Source: Parvicella sp964387945
Lineage (GTDB): Bacteria > Bacteroidota > Bacteroidia > Flavobacteriales_D > Parvicellaceae
Assembly (NCBI GenBank): GCA_964387945.1
Contig: CAYLYX010000006.1
Location: forward strand, 1 to 64,000
Length of the DNA: 64,000 nt
Reading direction: 5' to 3'
This document shows positions 34,461-42,025 of this stretch, piece by piece; the stretch's first letter is position 1; each line of letters begins with the position of its first letter. A program made the position numbers and the translations under genes. Below the pieces are notes generated by a model, which was given only the letters and a program-made list of their open reading frames with translations, had not been told where the DNA came from and did not search any database.

Positions 34461-34543
34461 ACCCGGGTGCTGAAACTGGTAGACAGGCTACGTTGAGGTC
34501 GTAGTGCACTACGTGCGTGTGAGTTCGACTCTCATCCCGGGTA
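34461..34543 (+). tRNA. tRNA-Leu (anticodon GAG)
   Basis: A complete class II tRNA of 83 bases. The acceptor stem ACCCGGG pairs with CCCGGGT (34536-34542), followed by discriminator A. The anticodon stem CTACG/CGTAG (34488-34492, 34500-34504) frames loop TTGAGGT, with anticodon GAG at 34495-34497. A long variable arm (TGCACTACGTGCG) and a T-arm GTGAG-TTCGACT-CTCAT follow. CCA is not encoded. Confidence 0.96.
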
Positions 34544-34560
34544 CAAATGAAGAAACCACG

Positions 34561-34602
34561 GTGAGTTCGTCCCGATAACTATCGGGACTCATCTTGGGTA
34601 CA
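34561..34602 (+). repeat. Duplicated tRNA-Leu 3' end carrying a 20-base palindrome
   Basis: GTGAGTTCG (34561-34569) and TCATCTTGGGTACA (34589-34602) repeat the T-arm and 3' acceptor of the tRNA-Leu just upstream (34519-34527 and 34532-34545) with two changes. Between them, in place of the four bases ACTC, lies TCCCGATAACTATCGGGAC; with the G before it, this makes the dyad GTCCCGATAACTATCGGGAC (34569-34588). It looks like an insertion of a small palindromic element into the T-loop position of a partial tRNA copy. Confidence 0.72.
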
Positions 34603-34609
34603 GAAATTA

Positions 34610-34634
34610 AACTCCGTTTTATGCGGAGTTTTTT
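34610..34634 (+). terminator. Terminator of the tRNA-Leu transcript
   Basis: AACTCCG (34610-34616) and CGGAGTT (34624-34630) form a 7-bp stem with loop TTTTATG, followed by TTTT. The duplicated tRNA 3' fragment lies upstream of it, inside the presumed tRNA-Leu transcript. Confidence 0.75.
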
Positions 34635-34636
34635 AT

Positions 34637-34748
34637 GCTCTCATAGTTCAACAGCCTGTCTACCGCCTGCATGCCGTAGGGATGACAGGTGGAGATAGAA
34701 TAGCCGCCTCCTAAGCAGTAGATTTGGGTTCGAGTCCCGATGGGAGTG
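34637..34748 (+). pseudogene. tRNA-Arg(CCT)-like gene with a hairpin inserted in the D-loop
   Basis: All arms of a tRNA are recognisable. The acceptor GCTCTCA (34637-34643) pairs with TGGGAGT (34741-34747) including two G.T pairs, with discriminator G. The D-stem is GTTC (34646-34649) with GAAT (34698-34701), the anticodon loop CTCCTAA has CCT at 34710-34712, and the T-arm is TTGGG-TTCGAGT-CCCGA. The D-loop is 48 bases instead of about 8, and contains an imperfect hairpin closed by CCTGTC (34655-34660) and GACAGG (34684-34689). The anticodon stem has a C.A mismatch (34705/34717). I read this as an inactivated tRNA-Arg interrupted by a small palindromic element. Excision of an intron-like insert is a remote alternative. 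Confidence 0.72.
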
Positions 34749-34827
34749 CTAACTCATGTTTGAGTTGACGGCAATCATTCGAAAGGTCGCATCTGGTTTA
34801 TGCGAAACGTATGCCGAACGGTTGACT

Positions 34828-35292
34828 CTATTTTTCCAGTTCCTTAAAAATATCATCGAAGGTATTCCAAAATTCATCCAATGCGAGTAAGTTAGTCTCA
34901 AAGAAATGAAAGCATTTTGCCCAAGTGTCTTGATCAAAAACATTTACTTTTTCAGAAAAGGAGAGGTAAATCTTCGAAATTAGTTGTCCTTGTTCGTTGT
35001 AGATGTCTTTGTCCCAGATCCATTCTCCGATTGACTCCGTGAAAACAGTTTTTAGCTCTAAGAATTGCTCATAGAATAATTCTCGAATGCCTTCATCTTT
35101 GTGTTGTAGTTCTATAGCAATTTCAGCCTTTTTGCTGTCAGCACGTAGCCTGAAGTAAACATCTTTAACCCCTGTTTTGTAGTTCACCCACTTGATGTTT
35201 TTGCCATCGTCAGATCGGTGTTTTCCCATGAATTTACCGAAACTGGTCCAGAATAATATGGTGAGACGTTTGGATTCTTCCTTAGAAAACAT
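34828..35292 (-). CDS. DUF4268 family protein
   Basis: 154 residues. MFSKEESKRLTILFWTSFGKFM at the start and WVNYKTGVKDVYFRLRADSKKAEIAIELQHKDEGIRELFYEQF are characteristic of DUF4268, a domain often found alone in Bacteroidota or attached to nuclease-like DUFs elsewhere. The mid-protein strands with conserved acidic residues and lysine (IAIEL) recall a PD-(D/E)XK-like or partner fold, but no function is established. It lies downstream of the damaged tRNA-Arg and points towards it. Confidence 0.83.
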   Translation of the reverse strand: MFSKEESKRLTILFWTSFGKFMGKHRSDDGKNIKWVNYKTGVKDVYFRLRADSKKAEIAIELQHKDEGIRELFYEQFLELKTVFTESIGEWIWDKDIYNEQGQLISKIYLSFSEKVNVFDQDTWAKCFHFFETNLLALDEFWNTFDDIFKELEK

Positions 35293-35388
35293 GGGTTATC
35301 ATTTTATTAAATAACAAACCGAGCCAAAACTGACCTGATTTTTCGTATAAATTAGTTGACTAAAACGAATCCAAAAGTACGATATTTC

Positions 35389-36336
35389 ATGCATTTATTG
35401 AAGAATCTGACCGTATTACTATCCTTAGTTTTGATAGTATTGTCTTGTGGTAAGGAAGAGTCACAACCTGAAGGGGAGTCAGGCGAAAATGAAAGTGAAG
35501 CAAAAGAGAATATGAATGTTTTGGCAGGTTCAGAGACAGAGTTGGAACTGGTAAGAGGAATCATTGCAATCTCGGAGAACGATAAGTTGGCTGATTACGA
35601 TGTTGTAGGCGGTGGCTCGAAGTTGGGGATTGAAAAGTTTATGAATGGGGATGCCAAATTTGTGAATAGTTCCGTAAGAATGTCAGCCGAGAGTAAAGCT
35701 AAACTGAAAGAAAAAGGGCAATATGGATTGATGGAAATTGTCTTTGCTTTAGATGCAGTAGCAGTGATCACCAATGCTGAAGTCGGAGTCGATAGCATGA
35801 GCATCTTTGAACTCAAGAAGGTCTATTTGGGAGAGATCACGAATTGGAAAGAGTTGGAAGGGGAAGATCTTCCGATAAAAGCCTTCCGAAGAAATGATGA
35901 CTCTGGAACTAATCAATTTTTTTGGAAGAAAGTACTGCAGGGTTCGTATGGACAAGGTGTCAAGGCTGTGGCTTCTAATGAGGATATGCTGTCTACCGTA
36001 GAAAGTACCCCTGGGGCTGTGGGGTATTTGGGAGTTGGAACCATAAGAGATAAGCAAGGGAAGCCTTCGGATAAGGTTTGGGCGGTGAATATTTACTTAG
36101 AAGGTGATGAGGCAAAATCTCCCTATTCGTTCTACGATGTGGTTACCGATAACTACTATTTGGCGCGTCCGCTGTATCAGTATTTTATGATCGAGGATAA
36201 AGAAGAGTTCAAGGAACTGATCGAGTTTGAGCTATCTCCAATGGGACAAGCATATATCAAGGATCAAGGTTTCTTTCCCATAACTGAAGAATATATTGGG
36301 ATGAATCAGTTCTATCTGGAGAAACTAGGGGAGTAG
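35389..36336 (+). CDS. PstS-like phosphate-binding lipoprotein
   Basis: About 315 residues from ATG 35389, which places the lipobox LSC correctly in the signal (HLLKNLTVLLSLVLIVLSC). The TTG 33 bases upstream would add an unlikely N-terminus. After an acidic linker, VVGGGSKLGIEKFMNGDAKFVNSSVRM, SIFELKKVYLGEITNWKEL, RNDDSGTNQFFWKKVL and TPGAVGYLGVGTI follow the PstS/PBP-like phosphate-binding fold; RNDDSGTN matches the phosphate-binding loop. No pstCAB, phoU or phoR gene is nearby. Such stand-alone PstS proteins may feed a remote Pst transporter. Confidence 0.88.
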   Translation: MHLLKNLTVLLSLVLIVLSCGKEESQPEGESGENESEAKENMNVLAGSETELELVRGIIAISENDKLADYDVVGGGSKLGIEKFMNGDAKFVNSSVRMSAESKAKLKEKGQYGLMEIVFALDAVAVITNAEVGVDSMSIFELKKVYLGEITNWKELEGEDLPIKAFRRNDDSGTNQFFWKKVLQGSYGQGVKAVASNEDMLSTVESTPGAVGYLGVGTIRDKQGKPSDKVWAVNIYLEGDEAKSPYSFYDVVTDNYYLARPLYQYFMIEDKEEFKELIEFELSPMGQAYIKDQGFFPITEEYIGMNQFYLEKLGE

Positions 36337-36513
36337 CTAATCCCATTTTTAGGAAACAAAAAAGGTCGGGCTACGTGCCCATTTCTAGGTCATATAATTT
36401 TCTTTTGATTCGATTTTTGATGGATGGATTCAAGCTACCGAAATGTTTGTTCAATGATATTTGCACTTCAGTTGTTACTTTGTGATAATTCTGTGTTGTA
36501 TTAGAATAGAATA

Positions 36514-37572
36514 ATGAGAATCGAGAAAATAATATCATTGATTTCTTTAATCGTTGCTTGTCCAAATATTCATGGGCAGATCGAAGAATTGATTTGGGAT
36601 CAGTTTCCAACCTCTCCCAATTACTATAGTATCAATTTTGATGGTGATATTGAAAAGGGTAGAGCTCTGAAGAGTGTTCAAGTGAAACGACATGATTGGG
36701 ATAGTACGACCACTGAATATATTTATATCTATTCAAAAGTCGGATATTACGTAGGAAGGTTTGACCCAGATTCTGATTATTCAGAAAGGCTTGATTCAAT
36801 AGAGGTTGACATCACCAAAAAAGGTATTGAAGTATATTCCTGTATGGATGGAGAAAGAACTCTACTTCAGAAAGTAGGATTAGAGTTGGCAGATGGTATT
36901 CTTCATAAAAAGTTTTCAGGGGGGAATAATAATCTACTGTACTATGACCAATATGATTTTGAAACTAAAACAAAACTGTCATCCACTTATTACATGAATG
37001 GTCAGGAATATTCTATTGAATATGAGTATTTGAAGGATACAACCGTTATAAATGTAAATAATGAAGGTAGGGTTGCCATCATTGAATATAAAGATTCTGT
37101 AACCGCTTTGTTTGAAGGAGAGAAGGGGTTTAATTACCCAAAGTACAAACAGTCATGGTTTCATTTTGGCGATGACTATATACTTAAGTATCAGTACGGA
37201 TTGGATTCTTTAGGAAATGAAGTTACTTCTGAATCAAATATTAAATCAATTGTAAGGTTTGAGAAAGATTCTTTGATCATCAATTACACCTATTATTCTT
37301 TAGGTAAGAAAAGACACAAGTCCGTACAAATTGAATTAATGGGTAATAGAATTAAATCTAAGAAGGGAAATTTGTTTCCTTCAAATACGCATCTATACGA
37401 GTACGTTTATTATAGACTGGGCAAAAAGAGAGGGGATTTGAAAAGTCTTAGAATCACAGATCAGGCTGGCAATATTTACATAAAAGAACAGAAGGTAATG
37501 TATTTTCAAAAAAGCAAACTAGCAATGATAATATGGGAGAATCTATACGTGCATGGAGATTATAAATATTAA
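36514..37572 (+). CDS. Orphan secreted protein, AT-rich
   Basis: 352 residues with a signal-like N-terminus (MRIEKIISLISLIVACPNIHGQ). The rest is beta-rich, with many Tyr, Asp and Lys (YYSINFDGDIEKGRALKSVQVKRHDWDSTTTEYIYIYSKVGYYVGRFDPDSDY...), and shows loosely repeated strands resembling YD/RHS-like or wall-associated repeats without a clear period. No family is recognised. Its codons are visibly richer in A and T than its neighbours', which with the tRNA context suggests recent acquisition. Its stop codon overlaps that of a possible minus-strand gene remnant. Confidence 0.72.
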   Translation: MRIEKIISLISLIVACPNIHGQIEELIWDQFPTSPNYYSINFDGDIEKGRALKSVQVKRHDWDSTTTEYIYIYSKVGYYVGRFDPDSDYSERLDSIEVDITKKGIEVYSCMDGERTLLQKVGLELADGILHKKFSGGNNNLLYYDQYDFETKTKLSSTYYMNGQEYSIEYEYLKDTTVINVNNEGRVAIIEYKDSVTALFEGEKGFNYPKYKQSWFHFGDDYILKYQYGLDSLGNEVTSESNIKSIVRFEKDSLIINYTYYSLGKKRHKSVQIELMGNRIKSKKGNLFPSNTHLYEYVYYRLGKKRGDLKSLRITDQAGNIYIKEQKVMYFQKSKLAMIIWENLYVHGDYKY

Positions 37573-37858
37573 TCTATTCTAAATCTTTGAGTCTTTGGAT
37601 AGTGATCTTCTGGACTATCAAGGGTATTTTTAATTGCGTTTAATTTACCTCCATGATCAAAAACTTCATGCCCCCAAGTATGGATAGTGTCTTTTTTTCT
37701 TGGGAGAATTCATTTTCAAAAGTATTGAGTAATTGACATGATACGTTAGTTTGACGATGCCATTTAATTTTAGGTATTGAGCATCTCAACATGAATACCC
37801 CTAGGCAAGCATAAAACCTCACCAAGCTACGCTTGCCAGTTTTTTTCTTTTTTATCAC
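37569..37858 (-). pseudogene. Possible small gene split by a -1 frameshift at a slippery A7G
   Basis: Two minus-strand frames look coding on either side of plus-strand T-run 37692-37698. The upstream frame (...CQLLNTFENEFSQEKK) reaches CAA GAA AAA AAG, where A AAA AAG is the dnaX-type -1 slippery heptamer. A one-base step back continues as DTIHTWGHEVFDHGG, then KLNAIKNTLDSPEDHYPKTQ, to a TAA at 37569-37571 that overlaps the stop of the convergent gene. Without slippage the frame ends after MEVN. I do not recognise the product. It may be a decayed gene, a real programmed frameshift or a homopolymer sequencing error. The N-terminal part (before about residue 40) is not convincingly coding. This is all that I see in the 333 bases between the orphan gene and tRNA-Ser apart from a terminator. 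Confidence 0.33.
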
Positions 37859-37867
37859 GTCTTAAAA

Positions 37868-37899
37868 CGAAAAAAACCCACAGCTTTCACTGTAGGTTT
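37868..37899 (-). terminator. Terminator of tRNA-Ser
   Basis: On the minus strand a 10-bp stem (37890-37899 with 37874-37883, one G.U pair) is followed by T-rich sequence (plus-strand A-run 37870-37876). It lies 7 bases after the tRNA 3' end. Confidence 0.75.
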
Positions 37900-37905
37900 C
37901 TTTTG

Positions 37906-37990
37906 CGGAGAGTGAGGGATTCGAACCCCCGTTACCTTTCGGTAAAACAGTTTTCAAGACTGCCGCATTCGACCACTCTGCCAACTCTCC
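37906..37990 (-). tRNA. tRNA-Ser (anticodon TGA)
   Basis: A complete class II tRNA of 85 bases on the minus strand. Acceptor GGAGAGT (37984-37990) pairs with ACTCTCC (37907-37913), with discriminator G. The anticodon loop CTTGAAA has TGA at 37954-37956, a variable arm TTACC-GAAA-GGTAA is present, and the T-loop is TTCGAAT. CCA is not encoded. Confidence 0.96.
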
Positions 37991-38125
37991 AGTCGTTACC
38001 CGTTGGGCAAGTGGATTGCAATAGTAGAAAACTTTTTGATAATTGAAATAGAAATGGAAATTTTTTTGAATAAAAAAGTACTGAATACAGATTGCATCAG
38101 GACTTTTATGAAAAATGTATTTTAA

Positions 38126-40276
38126 CTATCGGATTCCATGCATCAACTTCTTGATAGCGGGACCAATCAGGTAGATGATAACGCCCATAGCGGCAGGTAC
38201 TACAGTGAATATCAAGAAGAAAGTTGAGAGGGAGTATTCTTCTGTAATGTTTTCTATTTGCCCCCCAAGTTTTCCAGCTAGCTTGTTTCCAATTGCAATG
38301 GCCAAGTAATACATTCCAAACATAAAGGCGATCATTCGAGCGGGTACGAGTTTACTAACATAAGATAATCCCACAGGAGAAATACATAATTCACCGAGCG
38401 TATGGAATAGGTATGCCAATACCAACCAAACCATACTCACCTTTACACCGTCTACCGCTCCACTTGCTCCCCAAGCCAAGAGCCCAAAACCGATGGCCAT
38501 GATGATTAACCCTAAAGCATACTTTGTGGTAGCATTTGGATTGTATTTGGATTCCCACCATTTAGAGAAGAACGAAGCAAATGCAATAATAAAGAAGGAG
38601 TTTAGAATACTAAACCATGTATATCCAACTTCAACTTCGCTTCCGTTAGACTTCAGCACAGTTGCCGGAATAACGCCATTGTTGTCTTCTGTAGCATGAG
38701 GGTTTGTCCTTGCTACATCAAGTTTTTCGTCTGTAAGGTATCCAAAGAGAGTATTCTCGCTATCCTTGTTCGTAATAAAAATAGTTTGTCCATCATTCAA
38801 CGAAATCGGCTCACCCACAGTCACTGTATCTGTGGTTAGAGTCTTTCCTGTTATGTCTGTAATCTCAGATACGGGTACATGAACAAACATTAAGTTGCCG
38901 TATTCATCCTTTTTTTGTGTGTCTGTTTCTTCATCCATCACAGGTTCTCCCAAGTAAGATTCATAAACAACTGTATAGGAGTTAGTATTGAAATCTCTGT
39001 TGATCATCCAAATCACCAATCCCCATAAACCGGCAAAACAAAGAACCAGGACTATATTGGATGCTCCTATTTTCTTAAATGTTTGTCTCCAAAGTAGGTA
39101 TAGTACCCAAGTTATGATACCAAGCGGAATGATAATTAATCCGGCATTAATAATGTTGTAAATTGTAGCGCTATTCCCTGTTAGCACTCGATCAACCGAA
39201 TCTCTGGCAAATACCACAAGCGAAGTTGCTCCTTGCTCAAAGGACATCCAGAAGAAAATGGTAAAAAAGGCAAAAATTACAAAAGCAAACATTCTGTCTC
39301 TAACGACTCGGTCATAGCGAAGTATTCTGGAGAAAGTTAGAATTAGAAATAACAATAACCCGGCTAAAATAACAACTGTTTGACCAGAAACGCCTCCAAT
39401 AGTAAAAGGAAAAAAACTGAACCCACTAACTGCCGATAACGGATCGTTAATTAGGTACAAAACACCAATGACAGATGTGATTGCAACTAAAATTTTGTCC
39501 AGTAGCGTAAAAGGGTTTCGCTTCGGTTCACTATTTTTCTTTACAGGCTGATCTAAAACATCATCAGCTACAGGCTCAGTTTCAACAGGAATGTGAGTGT
39601 CTATTTTGTCCTCCTCTGTCAATTGAGAAGGTGGAGCCCCAATCTTACCAAACAAAGGCTTGGCCAACCAAAACTGGATGGTTCCCAAGAGCATAAAAAT
39701 ACCAGCTAATCCAAAACCATAGCTCCAGCCAATTTTCTCTGCTAGGTATCCGCAAAGTAACATTCCAAAGAAAGCACCTGCGTTTACCCCCATGTAGTAA
39801 ATGGTAAAGGCACCGTCTTTTTTCTCAGGAATATCCTTGTACATCTCCGAGATGATTGCCGTCATGGTTGGTTTGAAAAACCCAGTCCCTAAGATTAGCA
39901 ATCCCAACCCAATATATAGTGATGACTGAGTTTCCAGAGCCATTGCTGCATGTCCGAACGTCATAAGCAGGGCACCGATGATCACCGCCCAACGATGTCC
40001 AATGTATTTGTCTGCAATCATACCTCCCAGAATAGGGGTTAGGTATAACATACCTGCATAAGTACTAAACAGAGCCCCTGCATTCTCCATTGACCATTGC
40101 CAACCTGGATTGTACCCAATAAATGACATGGTTAAAAAAGAGACCAAAAGCACTCTCATCCCATAGAAGGAGAACCGTTCCCACATTTCTGTAAAGAACA
40201 AAACAAATAATCCGGCTTTGTGCCCTAATACATTCGCTTCAAAAATCGTAGGGGATTTTGTTTCAGTTGATGCCAT
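38126..40276 (-). CDS. POT-family proton-dependent oligopeptide transporter (long form)
   Basis: 716 residues. The POT signature is clear: GLFVLFFTEMWERFSFYGMRVLLVSFL at the start (the E..ERFsyYGm motif for proton coupling), GGMIADKYIGHRWAVIIGAL, and FTIYYMGVNAGAFFGMLLCGYLAEKIGWSYGFG. It imports di- and tripeptides with protons across the inner membrane. It is longer than the usual 500 residues because of a polar loop near 215-255 and a soluble segment of about 100 residues near 430-530 between late helices, a form common in Bacteroidota. A close paralog sits 15 bases upstream in the same direction. Confidence 0.92.
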   Translation of the reverse strand: MASTETKSPTIFEANVLGHKAGLFVLFFTEMWERFSFYGMRVLLVSFLTMSFIGYNPGWQWSMENAGALFSTYAGMLYLTPILGGMIADKYIGHRWAVIIGALLMTFGHAAMALETQSSLYIGLGLLILGTGFFKPTMTAIISEMYKDIPEKKDGAFTIYYMGVNAGAFFGMLLCGYLAEKIGWSYGFGLAGIFMLLGTIQFWLAKPLFGKIGAPPSQLTEEDKIDTHIPVETEPVADDVLDQPVKKNSEPKRNPFTLLDKILVAITSVIGVLYLINDPLSAVSGFSFFPFTIGGVSGQTVVILAGLLLFLILTFSRILRYDRVVRDRMFAFVIFAFFTIFFWMSFEQGATSLVVFARDSVDRVLTGNSATIYNIINAGLIIIPLGIITWVLYLLWRQTFKKIGASNIVLVLCFAGLWGLVIWMINRDFNTNSYTVVYESYLGEPVMDEETDTQKKDEYGNLMFVHVPVSEITDITGKTLTTDTVTVGEPISLNDGQTIFITNKDSENTLFGYLTDEKLDVARTNPHATEDNNGVIPATVLKSNGSEVEVGYTWFSILNSFFIIAFASFFSKWWESKYNPNATTKYALGLIIMAIGFGLLAWGASGAVDGVKVSMVWLVLAYLFHTLGELCISPVGLSYVSKLVPARMIAFMFGMYYLAIAIGNKLAGKLGGQIENITEEYSLSTFFLIFTVVPAAMGVIIYLIGPAIKKLMHGIR

Positions 40277-40291
40277 TAAGCTTAAAATTAA

Positions 40292-41836
40292 TTATGACTC
40301 GTTGTCCTCCGCTCCGTGCGTTAAACGTTTTAGTGGTTTAAGTAGTAAAATCACAAGTAACCCAAAGATTACAGTGAAAATTGTTATTCCAGCGAAAATA
40401 GTATACTCTCCAAATTCGGAAGATTTTTCACCTAAAATTCCTGCAACTTTTCCTCCTAACCCTGTAGCGGCAAAATAAACTCCCATCATTAGAGAAGCAT
40501 AGCGCATCGGAGCAAGCTTGGTTATGAACGAAAGTGAAACAGGGGATGAACTTAACTCTCCAATCGTATGGAATAAATAGGCGAGCACCAACCAAATCAT
40601 AGATGATTTACCGTAGGTGTTGTAGTCTTTTACTGCAAAAACCATGAAGACAAATCCAAGTCCCATAATAATGGTTCCCATCGCCATTTTGAATAAAGCA
40701 GAAGCTTCTTTTCCTTTTAACTTTCTCTTTGCCCAAAGGTTAGCAACCAATACAGCAAATAAGAGAATAAAGCCTGCATTCAAGCCCTGAAACATAGGCG
40801 TTGGAACTTCCCAACCAAAGAGCATACGGTCCGTTTTCGTTTCTGTGTACGTAGACATTAATCCTCCCGCCTGTTCAAATGCACCCCAGAATACTATTAC
40901 GATTAGAAAGGATAAGAGCAAAACCAAAAAACGGTCTCTCTGAACATTCGATTCAAGGGACTTGTATATCATCATTAACATCCCCGTGACGACAGAAATG
41001 AAGATGAATAGAGCGACATAACCCCATTTGTCAATTCCGTCAAACGTAAATCCGGGAATAAAGGATAGAATCAGAAGTATAATCACAATGCCCAAGTGAA
41101 GAGGAGATTTCAATAGATCGCCAAAGATTTTTCCAAGAGAAGCATCTGTGTCATTTTCTTCTTTGACTGGACGATTACCAACCTTTTCCAGGTACTTTTG
41201 ACCTCCTAGATAGAATAATAAACCAAACAACATGGCTACACCTGCAGTTCCAAAACCAGCATGCCAGCCCCACTGGGCAACAATTAATCCAATGAATGTA
41301 GTGGCAAGCAATGAACCTAGGTTGATACCGATGTAGAAAATACTAAAGCCTTTGTCTCTCCTGATGTCACCTTGTTTGTAGAGACCTCCAACCATGGTCG
41401 AAATATTAGGTTTTAAGCATCCAACTCCGAGTATGATTAGCCCTAGCCCTGAAAAGAAGGCCCAAGTTGCTTCTACCGCCAAGATACCATGCCCAGCGCA
41501 GAGTATGAGCGCGCCCACTAAGACTGCTTTCTTTTGTCCAAGAAGTTTATCAGCCAAAATACCACCTGGGATCGAGATTACATAAACGAGCATAACGTAC
41601 CATCCATACAACATCAAAGCCTCTTGCTCAGTCCAACCAAGTCCAGGACCGTATTCATGTGTGGCACCAGCCATCATGTAAATAACTAGAATTGCTCTCA
41701 TTCCATAATAGGAGAACCTTTCCCACATTTCAGTTAAGAAAAGTACATAAAGCCCTACGGGGTGTCCAAACAACTCTTTTTCGTTTAAAGAAAAATCACT
41801 TTTATCTAATATTTCTTGATCTAAACCTTCTGACAT
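40292..41836 (-). CDS. POT-family proton-dependent oligopeptide transporter
   Basis: 514 residues, standard length. GLYVLFLTEMWERFSYYGMRAILVIYMM, GGILADKLLGQKKAVLVGALILCAGHG and FSIFYIGINLGSLLATTFIGLIVAQWGWHAGFGTAG are the POT signatures. It shares FxxEMWERFSxYGMRxxLV with the downstream gene, so the two are a tandem duplication, probably co-transcribed. Substrates are likely di/tripeptides, which fits the M1 aminopeptidase encoded divergently next door. Confidence 0.92.
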   Translation of the reverse strand: MSEGLDQEILDKSDFSLNEKELFGHPVGLYVLFLTEMWERFSYYGMRAILVIYMMAGATHEYGPGLGWTEQEALMLYGWYVMLVYVISIPGGILADKLLGQKKAVLVGALILCAGHGILAVEATWAFFSGLGLIILGVGCLKPNISTMVGGLYKQGDIRRDKGFSIFYIGINLGSLLATTFIGLIVAQWGWHAGFGTAGVAMLFGLLFYLGGQKYLEKVGNRPVKEENDTDASLGKIFGDLLKSPLHLGIVIILLILSFIPGFTFDGIDKWGYVALFIFISVVTGMLMMIYKSLESNVQRDRFLVLLLSFLIVIVFWGAFEQAGGLMSTYTETKTDRMLFGWEVPTPMFQGLNAGFILLFAVLVANLWAKRKLKGKEASALFKMAMGTIIMGLGFVFMVFAVKDYNTYGKSSMIWLVLAYLFHTIGELSSSPVSLSFITKLAPMRYASLMMGVYFAATGLGGKVAGILGEKSSEFGEYTIFAGITIFTVIFGLLVILLLKPLKRLTHGAEDNES

Positions 41837-41989
41837 ATAGATTTTTTTTAAGAACCCCGAAAATAGTATTTTTATTTGTCTTAGCTGCTTCTGGGGCGGA
41901 TTAATTTCGATCGGTATTTTTTAATGATAAATTGGACGAGTATAAACTGCCATAGGTCTATAATTCAGAATAGGAGGAATTATAATCCG

Positions 41990-41997
41990 TACTTTTG
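41990..41997 (+). promoter_or_regulatory. Candidate -7 element TACTTTTG before the M1 peptidase
   Basis: TACTTTTG matches TAnnTTTG and lies 28 bases upstream of the start codon at 42026. No clear -33 TTG is seen at the right distance. Confidence 0.42.
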
Positions 41998-42025
41998 CCG
42001 CATAATTTGAAAATATTTAGCCAAT

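Noticed and set aside
36371..36610. Minus-strand 79-codon frame before the orphan gene
   Set aside because: It overlaps the signal peptide region of the orphan gene and shows no domain, conserved context or promoter.
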